From assembly GCF_900102525.1 (NCBI RefSeq), contig NZ_FNBZ01000003.1, forward strand, positions 496,001 through 560,000: a stretch of 64,000 nt of DNA. The letters are read 5' to 3'. A model generated the notes under the pieces. It was not told the DNA's origin and searched no databases. It was given only the letters and a program-made list of their open reading frames with translations. Made by a program: the position numbers and the translations under genes. Shown here one piece after another: positions 45,022 to 55,238 of this stretch; position 1 is the first letter of the stretch; each line of letters opens with the position of its first letter. The DNA comes from Allobosea robiniae. GTDB lineage: Bacteria; Pseudomonadota; Alphaproteobacteria; Rhizobiales; Beijerinckiaceae.

Positions 45022-45768
45022 TCAGGCGCTGAGCTTGGCCATGATGTCGTCGGCGATCTCGAAATTGGCGAAGACGTTCTGGACGTCGTCGTCGTTGTCG
45101 AGCGCTTCCATCAAACGCATCATCGAGGCGGCTTTTTCCTCGTCGAGCGGGGCCGTCGTCGTCGGGCGCCAGACCGGCTTGGCCGAGGCGGGGGCGCCGA
45201 GTGCTGCCTCAAGCGCCTTGGAGACTTCGTTCAGGGCGTCGAAGGCGCAGAGGATGGTGTGGCCGTTCTCGTCCGAGATCACGTCGTCGGCCCCGGCCTC
45301 GATCGCGGCTTCCATCACCGTGTCGGCATCGCCAGCCTCCGGCGGATAGCTGATCTCGCCGACGCGGTTGAACATGAAGGAGACCGAGTTGCTCTCGCCC
45401 AGCGCGCCGCCCGACTTGGTGAAGTAGGAGCGCACGGCGGAAGCGGTGCGGTTGCGGTTGTCGGTCAGGGCCTCGACGATGACGGCGGTGCCGCCCGGGC
45501 CGTAGCCCTCGTAGCGGACCTCGTCATAGTTGTCGCCTTCGCCGCCGGCGGCCTTGTTGATGGCGCGCTGGATGTTGTCCTTCGGCATGTTCTCGGCGCG
45601 CGCGGCGAGCACCGCCATGCGCAGGCGCGGGTTCATGTTGATGTCGGGCATGCCCATCTTGGCGGCGACGGTGATTTCGCGGGCCAGTTTCGAGAACAGT
45701 TTCGAGCGCACGGCATCCTGCTTGCCCTTGCGATGCATGATGTTCTTGAACTGTGAATGGCCGGCCAT
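45022..45768 (-). CDS. yebC: YebC/PmpR family transcriptional regulator
   Basis: A 248-residue YebC/TACO1-type protein. It begins [19 protein letters not shown], the family signature, followed by [15 protein letters not shown] and [33 protein letters not shown] in pieces. Homologues bind DNA or ribosomes and rescue translation of polyproline. The start at 45768 is unambiguous. It is the last gene before the YmdB-type/fthC pair on the minus strand. Confidence 0.95.
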   Translation of the reverse strand: MAGHSQFKNIMHRKGKQDAVRSKLFSKLAREITVAAKMGMPDINMNPRLRMAVLAARAENMPKDNIQRAINKAAGGEGDNYDEVRYEGYGPGGTAVIVEALTDNRNRTASAVRSYFTKSGGALGESNSVSFMFNRVGEISYPPEAGDADTVMEAAIEAGADDVISDENGHTILCAFDALNEVSKALEAALGAPASAKPVWRPTTTAPLDEEKAASMMRLMEALDNDDDVQNVFANFEIADDIMAKLSA

Positions 45769-45869
45769 GGGAGCTCGTTACCTTCAGAGGTTGCGGCGGA
45801 AAGCGCTGGAAGCCGGCCTTATAGGCGCCCGCTCCGCCCGCGTGCAAGCGCTGCGCACGCCGGAAAGCG

Positions 45870-46694
45870 TCAGGAAATCCAGGCGTCCGGCACGGCCTGG
45901 CTGAGATGCGGGCCGACGCGAACGGCCCAGACCGCTTTCGCCAGGCCGGTGGCATCGTCGATATCGACCGCGACGCCGGAGAGCGTGCCTTCGCCCGTCG
46001 CCGGCTCCAGTCTTGCGCCCGGCACCTTCTGCAGGAAGCGGCGCACCGGCTCGTCCTTCTGCATGCCGAGCACGGAATCATAGTCGCCGCACATGCCGGC
46101 ATCGGATTGATAGGCGGTGCCGCCGGGCAGGATGCGGGTATCCGAGGTCGGCGCATGGGTATGCGTGCCGACGACGAGGCTGGCGCGGCCGTCGAGGAAA
46201 TAGGCCATGGCCTGCTTCTCGCTGGTCGCCTCGGCATGGACGTCGACGATCACGGCATCGGCGATTTCGCCGAGCGGGCAGGCGGAGAGCTCACGCTCCA
46301 TCGCGGCAAAGGGGTCGTCGAGCGGATCCATGAACAGCCGGCCCATGACGTTGACGACCAGGACGCGGGCGCCGTTGCGGGCCTCGATCACGGTGGCGCC
46401 GCGACCGGGCGTGCCGGGCGGATAATTCGCCGGGCGGATCAGCCGGTCCTGCCGGGTGATGAAGACGAGGGCCTCGCGCTGGTCCCAGGAATGATTGCCG
46501 AGCGTCACGACATCGGCGCCGGCGGCGAGGATCTCGTCGCAGATCGCCTCGGTGATGCCGAAGCCGCCCGCCGAGTTCTCGCCGTTGATGACGACGCAGT
46601 CGAGCTTCCAGGCCTCACGCAGGGCCGGCAGCCGCTCCTGAACCGCAATCCGGCCGGGGCGGCCGACGATGTCACCGAGGAAGAGAAGACGCAT
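45870..46694 (-). CDS. YmdB/TIGR00282-type metallophosphoesterase
   Basis: A 274-residue phosphodiesterase of the YmdB/TIGR00282 group. The dimetal motifs are FLGDIVGRPGR (residues ~4-14), NGENSAGGFGIT (~38), LGNHSWDQRE (~66), DVHAEATSEKQ (~152) and GTHTHAPTSD (~177). B. subtilis YmdB hydrolyses 2',3'-cyclic nucleotides and affects biofilm regulation, but a role here is unknown. It is in the same orientation as fthC and yebC and is 97 bases from fthC. Confidence 0.93.
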   Translation of the reverse strand: MRLLFLGDIVGRPGRIAVQERLPALREAWKLDCVVINGENSAGGFGITEAICDEILAAGADVVTLGNHSWDQREALVFITRQDRLIRPANYPPGTPGRGATVIEARNGARVLVVNVMGRLFMDPLDDPFAAMERELSACPLGEIADAVIVDVHAEATSEKQAMAYFLDGRASLVVGTHTHAPTSDTRILPGGTAYQSDAGMCGDYDSVLGMQKDEPVRRFLQKVPGARLEPATGEGTLSGVAVDIDDATGLAKAVWAVRVGPHLSQAVPDAWIS

Positions 46695-46725
46695 GAAACC
46701 GACCTGAAAACTGCGAAGGCTTTCT

Positions 46726-46788
46726 CCCTCGCGCGAAGGCGCGAGGGAATCAACCGCAGCAGAAGAACTTCCGCGCGAAGGCGCGCGG
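46726..46788. repeat. Duplicated hairpin between fthC and the YmdB-like gene
   Basis: CCCTCGCGC-gaag-GCGCGAGGG (46726-46747) and a second, similar CCGCGC-gaag-GCGCGCGG (46771-46788) are repeats of one unit. A direct repeat with the ending bases of fthC surrounds them. Confidence 0.6.
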
Positions 46789-46791
46789 GAA

Positions 46792-47379
46792 TCAGCCGCA
46801 GCGAAGGGTTTCGCGCTCTGTCACGATCCAGTCGAGGCGCCGGTCATGCGGCTCGTCCGGCACCGCGTCGATCTCCTGCGCGCCATAGCCGATGCCGATG
46901 CTGACGGTTGGGCCGAGTTCGGAGAGCGCCCGATCGTAATAGCCCTTGCCGTAGCCGATGCGGTAGCCGCGCCGGTCGAAGGCGGCGAGGGGCACGAGCA
47001 GGATCGCGGGCCTCAGCTCCGGCTGGTCGGGGGCGGGGACGAGCGTGCCGAAGCCGCCGGGCACGATCGGCTCATAGGGCGCCCAGCGCCGGAAGATCAT
47101 GCGCCTGTCGACGATGGCGGGCAGGCAGAGCGGCAATCCGCGCTCATGCAGGGCTTCGAGGATCGGGCGGGGATCGGCTTCCGAGCGCATCGGCCAATAG
47201 GCCGAAACCGGGCCGGCACTTCCCGTCCAGACTGGAAGGCTCAGCACCTGCGCGGCGATCTCGACGTCCCATTCGAGCCGATTGTCGAGGTCGAGCGCGT
47301 CGCGGCGGGCGAGCGCATCCGCGCGGAGGGCGGCCTTGCGCGGGGAGGGCGGAGCGTGCGTGCCGGGCGTCATCGTCAT
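46792..47379 (-). CDS. fthC: 5-formyltetrahydrofolate cyclo-ligase
   Basis: A ~195-residue ligase that converts 5-formyl-THF to 5,10-methenyl-THF using ATP. Conserved PVSAYWPMRSEADPRPIL and the catalytic/ligand motif RRGYRIGYGKGYYDRALSEL are present in pieces near residues 55 and 130. I use the ATG at 47379 (second ATG at 47373 also possible); a longer frame to 47427 would overlap the 6S RNA and start with GTG. It follows 6S RNA in the canonical ssrS-ygfA order, minus strand. Confidence 0.9.
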   Translation of the reverse strand: MTMTPGTHAPPSPRKAALRADALARRDALDLDNRLEWDVEIAAQVLSLPVWTGSAGPVSAYWPMRSEADPRPILEALHERGLPLCLPAIVDRRMIFRRWAPYEPIVPGGFGTLVPAPDQPELRPAILLVPLAAFDRRGYRIGYGKGYYDRALSELGPTVSIGIGYGAQEIDAVPDEPHDRRLDWIVTERETLRCG

Positions 47380-47409
47380 GAAGGTTGCGGAGCCACCTTG
47401 GCCGTGGAG

Positions 47410-47545
47410 TTTTGAATCCCGGGACACCTACAGAGTAGGTGGGCGCCGTGTGTCCGGTTCCAAGGGATCCGGACAGGGACAGCTCCCTAGGGAGTCGTAT
47501 GGGCCCGGGGAATGCTGTCTCGCACGCACCAGGCAGCCCCGCTCC
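47410..47545 (-). ncRNA. ssrS: 6S RNA
   Basis: On the minus strand this region forms a 6S-like long hairpin. The apical stem is GTCCGG / CCGGAC; the lower closing stem is CCCGGG / CCCGGG; and CACCTA-ctctg-TAGGTG is the small hairpin expected on the 3' side of the central bubble. A -10-like TAAAT at 47550-47555 on the minus strand sets the start. It directly precedes fthC, as ssrS does in most proteobacteria. 6S RNA binds and restrains RNA polymerase. Exact ends are uncertain. Confidence 0.65.
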
Positions 47546-47707
47546 GCTTATTTAGGGAAGCCGCCGGCAAAGCGCCAGTGGTACTTTATGCGTTTGCGCA
47601 TGGCGCGCCCTCCGGCTGGGCCGGCCGTGAAAAGCGTTCATATTTTGGCCGTGGTGAGCTGATGGTATAGAGACAGCGCGCGACATGTACGGAAACCGGT
47701 TTCAGCG

Positions 47708-48652
47708 ATGCTTCGTTCTCTCCTAGCCCGCCATCTCTCCCGCCCGGGACTGGCCGCGTTGGCATTGTCCGCCGCGCTCGCTGGCGGCGCCGTGCCGGCC
47801 TCGGCACAGGATGCCGCCGATCTGCTTGTCCGCACGACGCGCCTCGAGAACCAGTTGCGCCAGATGTCCGGCCAGATCGAGCAGCTCCAGTTTGAGAACC
47901 GGCGCTTGTCCGAGCAGCTCCGCAAATTCCAGGAAGACGTCGATTTCCGCCTGAACGAAAAGGGCGGCGGCGGCCGTCCGAATTCGGCTGCGCCCGGGCC
48001 GACGGGGGCGCCTCCCGCAGGCGCCACGCCGCAGCGGCATCGCCGCAGCGATGCCTTCGACCCGGCGACGCAGCAGGGCGCGGCCGGCGCGCCGCAGCAA
48101 CTCGGCGGCGGCGGCGCGATCGCCGGCATCATCGAGGACGACTATGCCGGCGGCCCGGCGACCGGGCAGCCGCTCGACCTCCAGGGCGTCGGGCGCCCGG
48201 TGCCGCAAGGCGGCATGCCGCAGGACCGGCCGCGCGGCGCGAGCGTCGCTGCCGCGAGCGGCCCCCAGAGCGCCAAGGAAGCTTATGATCTCGCCTTCGC
48301 CTCGCTTCGGCGCAAGGAATACGAGCAGGCCGAAATGGGTTTCCGCCAGTTCCTGCAGAGCTACCCGCGTGACCGGCAGGCGGTCGACGCGACCTATTGG
48401 CTCGGCGAGAGCTATCTGCAGCGCCAGCGCTACCGCGAGGCGGCCGAGCAGTTCCTGAAGATTTCCCGGGAATCGCCGAAGGCCGCCAAGGCGCCGGACA
48501 GCCTGCTCAAGCTCGGGATGTCGCTCAACGGGCTCGGCGCCAAGGAACAGGCCTGCGCCACCTATGCGAAGGTCGGCGTCGATTACCCCTCGGCCTCCAA
48601 CGCCGTGCGCCAGGGCGTCGCACGCGAGCGCCGTCGCTCCGGCTGCGCTTGA
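47708..48652 (+). CDS. cpoB: Tol-Pal system protein CpoB (YbgF)
   Basis: A 314-residue periplasmic protein. A signal peptide (MLRSLLARHLS...PASA) is followed by an N-terminal trimerising coiled coil RLENQLRQMSGQIEQLQFENRRL, a low-complexity linker (residues ~85-170) and a C-terminal TPR domain containing AYDLAFASLRRKEYEQAEMGF and AVDATYWLGESYLQRQRY. CpoB couples Tol-Pal energy to peptidoglycan synthesis. Normally it follows pal directly; here it is 17 kb from pal and is the first gene of cpoB-tilS-ftsH-glmM, with its own promoter. Confidence 0.95.
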   Translation: MLRSLLARHLSRPGLAALALSAALAGGAVPASAQDAADLLVRTTRLENQLRQMSGQIEQLQFENRRLSEQLRKFQEDVDFRLNEKGGGGRPNSAAPGPTGAPPAGATPQRHRRSDAFDPATQQGAAGAPQQLGGGGAIAGIIEDDYAGGPATGQPLDLQGVGRPVPQGGMPQDRPRGASVAAASGPQSAKEAYDLAFASLRRKEYEQAEMGFRQFLQSYPRDRQAVDATYWLGESYLQRQRYREAAEQFLKISRESPKAAKAPDSLLKLGMSLNGLGAKEQACATYAKVGVDYPSASNAVRQGVARERRRSGCA

Positions 48653-49704
48653 GCGCGGCTGCCGACGTAAGCGCATTCGCGCCGGTCTCGCTCGCCGAGG
48701 CCGGCGCTGCTTTTGAAGGGCTGTCGCGTGAGACGGCCCTCCTCGTTGCCGTCTCCGGCGGCCCCGATTCGATCGCGCTGCTGGCGCTTCTCGCCGCCTG
48801 GGTACAGTCCCCGGGCCGGCCGCCACTCCATGCCGTGACGGTCGATCACGGATTGCGCCCGGAATCGGCGGAAGAGGCGGCCACTGTCGCGGCATTCTGC
48901 GCGACGCTCGGCATCGGCCATGCGACCCTGCGCTGGGAGGGGCTGAAGCCGACCAGCGGCCTGCAGGCAGAGGCGCGGCGCGCCCGCTATGCCCTGCTGG
49001 CAAACGAGGCGAGGCGGCTCGGCGGCGCGACGCTGGTCACGGCCCATACGCTCGACGACCAGGCCGAGACCATGCTGATGCGCCTCGCCCGTGGCTCCGG
49101 ACCTTCGGGGCTCGCCGGGATGCGGGGGCGCAGCGCGGTCAACGGCGTTGCGCTTGTCCGGCCGCTGCTCGGCATCCCGAAGGCACGGCTCGTCACGACG
49201 GCCGATGCGCGGGGGCTGCCTTTCGTGCGCGATCCCAGCAATGCCGACCGACGCTTCGAGCGGGTGCGCTGGCGGGAGACGATGCCGGTTCTGGCGGAAC
49301 AGGGGCTGACGGCGGAGCGCCTGGGGCGACTGGCGGAACGGATGGCGCGGCTGGACGAAGCTGCCGCGCAGCGGGCCCGCGACGTGCTGGCAGAGGCGAT
49401 GCTGCCGGACGAAGGCGCGGACAACGGGCTGCGCCTGCGCTTTTCCAGGCTGGCCGCCGAGCCGGAGGAAATCCTGCTGCGGGTCCTGGCGCTGGCGCTC
49501 GATGCGGTGGCGCCGGGTGGCGACGGCCATGGCCGGCTGGAACGGCTGGAGGCCTGCGGGGCGGCCCTGATGGATGCGGCGCGCGCCGGCCTCGCATTGC
49601 GGCGGACCTTGTCCGGCTGCGTTCTCTCGCTTGGTCGCGACGGCGTGCTGACGCTGCAACTGGAGCCGCCGCGGCGACGCGGCGTTCACCCTTCGGCGTC
49701 ATAG
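48649..49704 (+). CDS. tilS: tRNA(Ile)-lysidine synthase TilS
   Basis: A 351-residue TilS, which modifies C34 of the AUA-reading tRNA-Ile. The PP-loop motif SGGPDSIALLALL is at about residues 36-48, and HTLDDQAETMLMRLARGSG is the conserved catalytic region. It most likely starts with TTG at 48649, overlapping the cpoB TGA by the bases TTGA, since no ATG/GTG gives a better N-terminus. That would couple its translation to cpoB. Length is slightly short but normal for alphaproteobacteria. Confidence 0.92.
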   Translation: MSAAADVSAFAPVSLAEAGAAFEGLSRETALLVAVSGGPDSIALLALLAAWVQSPGRPPLHAVTVDHGLRPESAEEAATVAAFCATLGIGHATLRWEGLKPTSGLQAEARRARYALLANEARRLGGATLVTAHTLDDQAETMLMRLARGSGPSGLAGMRGRSAVNGVALVRPLLGIPKARLVTTADARGLPFVRDPSNADRRFERVRWRETMPVLAEQGLTAERLGRLAERMARLDEAAAQRARDVLAEAMLPDEGADNGLRLRFSRLAAEPEEILLRVLALALDAVAPGGDGHGRLERLEACGAALMDAARAGLALRRTLSGCVLSLGRDGVLTLQLEPPRRRGVHPSAS

Positions 49705-49726
49705 TGCCGCCACGTCATTGCTTTCC

Positions 49727-49755
49727 CTTGGCAAGGGCGTGTGCGACACCTAAAT
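49727..49755 (+). promoter_or_regulatory. Candidate heat-shock-type promoter of ftsH
   Basis: CTTGGC (49727-49732), a 16-base spacer and CCTAAAT (49749-49755) resemble an alphaproteobacterial RpoH promoter (CTTGAA/C, then CCTATNT-like). It lies 61 bases upstream of the ftsH start, in the tilS-ftsH gap. Confidence 0.5.
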
Positions 49756-49815
49756 TGGTAGTCGGGAAACTCTAGGCCTCATCCGGTTCTTCCGGGAGGC
49801 CCGATCGGACTGGGA

Positions 49816-51741
<1,926 letters not shown>

Positions 51742-51761
51742 GGCGAATCGAGTGGATTACG

Positions 51762-51792
51762 AAAGGGCGGCCGAGAGGCCGCCCTTTTCGTT
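51762..51792 (+). terminator. Terminator between ftsH and glmM
   Basis: AAAGGGCGGCC-gaga-GGCCGCCCTTT followed by TCGTTTG. It probably lets ftsH and glmM be partly uncoupled. Confidence 0.85.
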
Positions 51793-51901
51793 TGCCCGGG
51801 CGCGATGTCACGCTCCGTCATAATTTGTGAGAAGGCGGAAAGGTTTTTTGGCTATAGAACGCCGGAAACGGGCGCGATGCGCTCCATGGAACCGAATCAC
51901 G

Positions 51902-53245
51902 ATGACGCGCAAATATTTCGGAACGGACGGCATTCGCGGGCGGGCGAACGGCGTCATCACGCCGGACCTCGCTCTGAAGGTCGGCCAGGCGACGGGCCTC
52001 GCCTTCCGCCGCGGCGAACATCGCCACCGCGTCGTGATCGGCAAGGATACCCGCCTCTCCGGCTACATGATCGAATACGCCATGGTTGCAGGCTTCACCT
52101 CGGTCGGCATGGACGTGATGCTGCTCGGCCCGATACCGACGCCGGCGGTCGCCATGCTGGCACGCTCGATGCGCGCCGATCTCGGCGTGATGATCTCCGC
52201 CTCGCACAACGCCTATGAGGACAACGGCATCAAGCTGTTCGGCCCCGATGGCTACAAGCTCAACGACGAGGTCGAGCGCGAGATCGAGGCGCTGATCGAT
52301 GGCGACCTGACGCCCCGCCTTTCCGCCTCGCCGAAGCTCGGCCGGGCCAAGCGCATCGACAGCGCCGATGCGCGCTATGTCGAGTTCGCCAAGCGCACCA
52401 TGCCGCGCAACATGAGCCTCGAGGGGCTGCGCATCGTGCTCGATTGCGCCAATGGCGCCGGCTACAAGGTGGCGCCGGAAGCACTCTGGGAGCTGGGTGC
52501 CGAGGTCATCGTCATCGGCAACGAGCCTGATGGCTTCAACATCAACCACGATGTCGGCTCGACCCATCCCGCGACTCTGGTGGCGAAGGTCAGGGAATTG
52601 CGCGCCGATGTCGGCATCGCGCTCGATGGCGATGCCGACCGGGTGCTGGTGGTCGATGAGCAGGGGCACATCGTCGACGGCGACCAATTGATGGCCGTGA
52701 TCGCCCGCTCCTGGCTGGAGGACGGCCGGCTCTCGGCTCCGGGCATCGTCGCGACGATCATGTCCAATCTCGGACTGGAGCGGTATCTCGCGGGCCTGGG
52801 CCTGTCGCTGGCCCGGACCGCGGTCGGCGATCGCTATGTGCTGGAGCACATGCGCAACCACGGCTTCAATCTCGGCGGCGAACAGTCGGGCCATATCATC
52901 CTCTCGGATTTCGGCACGACCGGCGACGGTCTCGTCGCGGCGCTGCAACTGCTCGCCGTGGTCAAGCGGATGGACAAGCCAGTCTCGGAAGTCTGCCACT
53001 GCTTCGAGCCGTTGCCGCAGATCCTCAAGAATGTCCGCTACAAGAAGGGCCGACCGCTGGAAGAGAAGCAGGTGGTCAGCGCGATCGAGGCGGCGAAGCT
53101 GTTGCTCGGCGAGAGCGGCCGCCTGGTGATCCGCCCCTCCGGCACCGAGCCGGTGATCCGCGTCATGGCCGAGGGCGACGACCGCGACCTGGTCGAGCGT
53201 GCTGTCGACGATGTCGTCGAGGCGGTGACCAAGGCTGCGGCCTGA
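51902..53245 (+). CDS. glmM: Phosphoglucosamine mutase
   Basis: A 447-residue phosphohexomutase that makes glucosamine-1-phosphate for peptidoglycan and lipid A precursors. The active-site serine is in [15 protein letters not shown] (residue ~100), the metal loop is [11 protein letters not shown] (~241), the sugar loop GGEQSGH (~324) and the phosphate loop [15 protein letters not shown] (~411). The ATG at 51902 gives [17 protein letters not shown], the canonical start; an upstream in-frame start at 51827 is not conserved. It is the last gene of this cluster. Confidence 0.97.
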   Translation: MTRKYFGTDGIRGRANGVITPDLALKVGQATGLAFRRGEHRHRVVIGKDTRLSGYMIEYAMVAGFTSVGMDVMLLGPIPTPAVAMLARSMRADLGVMISASHNAYEDNGIKLFGPDGYKLNDEVEREIEALIDGDLTPRLSASPKLGRAKRIDSADARYVEFAKRTMPRNMSLEGLRIVLDCANGAGYKVAPEALWELGAEVIVIGNEPDGFNINHDVGSTHPATLVAKVRELRADVGIALDGDADRVLVVDEQGHIVDGDQLMAVIARSWLEDGRLSAPGIVATIMSNLGLERYLAGLGLSLARTAVGDRYVLEHMRNHGFNLGGEQSGHIILSDFGTTGDGLVAALQLLAVVKRMDKPVSEVCHCFEPLPQILKNVRYKKGRPLEEKQVVSAIEAAKLLLGESGRLVIRPSGTEPVIRVMAEGDDRDLVERAVDDVVEAVTKAAA

Positions 53246-53254
53246 TAAAGGGCA

Positions 53255-53285
53255 CGTCATGCTCGGGCTTGACCCGAGAATGACG
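53255..53285. repeat. Short GTCAT-ended palindrome between glmM and an SDR gene
   Basis: CGTCATGCTCGGGC-ttga-CCCGAGAATGACG, 31 bases, of the family at 2811, 22383, 43312 and 57069. Confidence 0.75.
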
Positions 53286-53293
53286 GATAGGCC

Positions 53294-54061
53294 TCACACC
53301 ACCGAGGTCAGGCCGCCATCGACCATCAGCAGATGGCCGTTGACGTAGTCGGACGCCGCCGAGGACAGGAAGATCGCGGCGCCGGCCAGCTCCTTCGTCT
53401 CGCCCCAGCGCCCGGCCGGCGTGCGGCTGCAGACCCAGCTCGAGAAGGCCTCGTCGGCGATCAGCGCGGCGTTGATCTCGGTGGCGAAATAGCCGGGGCC
53501 GATGGCGTTAGCCTGGATGTTGTGCTTGCCGAGCTCGGCGGCGAGGCCCCGCGTCATCATCTTCACCGCGCCCTTGGACGCCGTGTAGGGGATGATGGTG
53601 GCGCGGCCGAGCTCGCTCATCACCGAGCCGATGCTGATGATCTTGCCGCGCTTGCGCGGCACCATCCGCTTCGTCACCGCCTGGGTGACGTAGAACACCG
53701 AATGCAGGTTCGTGTTGATCACCTCGTGCCAGCCCTCGACCGGGAACTCGGTGATCGGGGCGCGCTTCTGCATGCCGGCATTGTTGATGAGGATATCGAT
53801 CGGCCCGATCTCGGCCTCGATCATGGCGACACCGGCCTCGACCGCCTTGTGATCGGTGACGTCGAAGGGGGCGATGGAGGCCTTGCGGCCGGCCGCGGTT
53901 AGTGTCTGCTGCGCGCGCTCCAGCTTCGCCTTGTCGCGGCCGTTCAGCACGACATGGGCGCCGGCATCCGAGAGCCCCTCGGCCAGCGCGAGGCCGATGC
54001 CCTGGCCCGAGCCGGTGACGAGCGCGATCTTGCCCGCAAGACTGAACAGCGACAGCGACAT
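53294..54061 (-). CDS. Gluconate 5-dehydrogenase-like SDR oxidoreductase
   Basis: A 255-residue short-chain dehydrogenase. TGSGQGIGLALAEG is the NAD(P) loop (residues ~16-29), NNAGMQKR is at ~90 and the catalytic YTASK is at ~155. It resembles gluconate 5-dehydrogenase (IdnO), which makes gluconate from 5-keto-gluconate, and it is divergent from an L-idonate 5-dehydrogenase-like gene. The two together suggest an idonate/gluconate catabolic function. Start at 54061 (MSLSLFSLAGKIAL) follows the family; upstream in-frame ATG at 54076 is possible. Confidence 0.85.
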   Translation of the reverse strand: MSLSLFSLAGKIALVTGSGQGIGLALAEGLSDAGAHVVLNGRDKAKLERAQQTLTAAGRKASIAPFDVTDHKAVEAGVAMIEAEIGPIDILINNAGMQKRAPITEFPVEGWHEVINTNLHSVFYVTQAVTKRMVPRKRGKIISIGSVMSELGRATIIPYTASKGAVKMMTRGLAAELGKHNIQANAIGPGYFATEINAALIADEAFSSWVCSRTPAGRWGETKELAGAAIFLSSAASDYVNGHLLMVDGGLTSVV

Positions 54062-54191
54062 GGCGTATCCTCGCAAAATGCCGGATGCGGCGATTTCGGT
54101 TTGCGCCCAGGGCGCCGCTTTGGGTAAGCAGGTTTCAATCGATTAGACAATGGTGCCGCGCGCCGTCGCGCGGCGATTTCGGGAGCGTTCC

Positions 54192-55229
54192 ATGCGTGCC
54201 GTCGTCATTCATGCCGAGAAGGATCTGCGGGTCGAGAAGACGACCGCGCCCGAGCTCGGACCGCGCGACGTGCGCGTGCGGATCGAGGCCGGCGGCATCT
54301 GCGGCTCGGACCTGCACTACTACCTGCATGGCGGCTTCGGCACGATCCGCGTGCGCGAGCCGATGATCCTCGGCCATGAGATAGCCGGCCGCGTCGAGGC
54401 GATCGGCGGCGAGGTCTCGCGGGTGAAGCCGGGCGACCGGGTCGCGGTCAATCCGAGCCGCGCCTGCGGCCATTGCCGTTACTGCCAGATGGGTTTGCAA
54501 CAGCACTGCACCGACATGCTGTTCTACGGCTCGGCGATGCGCTTCCCGCATGTGCAGGGCGGCTTCCGTGACGTGCTCGTGGTCGAGGAGCGGCAGGCGG
54601 TGAAGGTCGCGCCCCGCGTCACGGCGGCCGAGGCTGCCTTCGCCGAGCCGCTCTCGGTCTGCCTTCATGCCGCCAAGCGGGCCGGGCCGCTGCTCGGCAA
54701 GCGCGTGCTGGTGACGGGTGCGGGGCCGATCGGCGCGCTGACCATCCTGGCCGCCAAGGCGGCCGGCGCCTCCGAGATCGTCGCGACCGACGTTGTCGAC
54801 GGGCCGCTACCGGTCGCCCGCAAGATGGGCGCCACCGCGACGGTCAATGTCGCGGCCGAGCCCGAGCGGCTCAAGGCCGAGTACGGCGCGGAGAAGGGTG
54901 CCTTTGACGTGATGTTCGAGGCGTCCGGCAACCAGCATGCGCTGACCGGCGCCTTCGACGCGGTCAGGCCGGGCGGCGTCATCGTCCAGATCGGCGTCGG
55001 CGGCCAGTTCACGCTGCCGATGAACGTCGTCGTCGCCAAGGAATTCGACCTGCGCGGTTCCTTCCGCTTCCACGAGGAATTCGACTGGGCGGTGGCGATG
55101 ATCGGCTCGGGCTCGATCGACCTGTCGCCGCTGCTCACCGCATCGATCCCGGTCGACCGGGCGGTCGAGGCGTTCGACCTCGCCGCCGACAAGTCGAAGG
55201 CGATCAAGGTTCAGCTCGACTTCGCCTGA
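54192..55229 (+). CDS. L-idonate 5-dehydrogenase-like zinc alcohol dehydrogenase
   Basis: A 345-residue MDR zinc dehydrogenase. The catalytic zinc site GGICGSDLHYYLHGG includes C38-type and H64-type ligands, and the structural zinc site has SRACGHCRYCQMGLQQHC. The Rossmann motif is VTGAGPIGALTI. It resembles IdnD, converting L-idonate to 5-keto-gluconate, with sorbitol or threonine dehydrogenases as alternatives. It is divergent from the gluconate 5-dehydrogenase-like SDR across a 130 bp promoter region. The ATG at 54192 is preceded by GAGCG. Confidence 0.87.
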   Translation: MRAVVIHAEKDLRVEKTTAPELGPRDVRVRIEAGGICGSDLHYYLHGGFGTIRVREPMILGHEIAGRVEAIGGEVSRVKPGDRVAVNPSRACGHCRYCQMGLQQHCTDMLFYGSAMRFPHVQGGFRDVLVVEERQAVKVAPRVTAAEAAFAEPLSVCLHAAKRAGPLLGKRVLVTGAGPIGALTILAAKAAGASEIVATDVVDGPLPVARKMGATATVNVAAEPERLKAEYGAEKGAFDVMFEASGNQHALTGAFDAVRPGGVIVQIGVGGQFTLPMNVVVAKEFDLRGSFRFHEEFDWAVAMIGSGSIDLSPLLTASIPVDRAVEAFDLAADKSKAIKVQLDFA

Positions 55230-55238
55230 TGACCGGTT

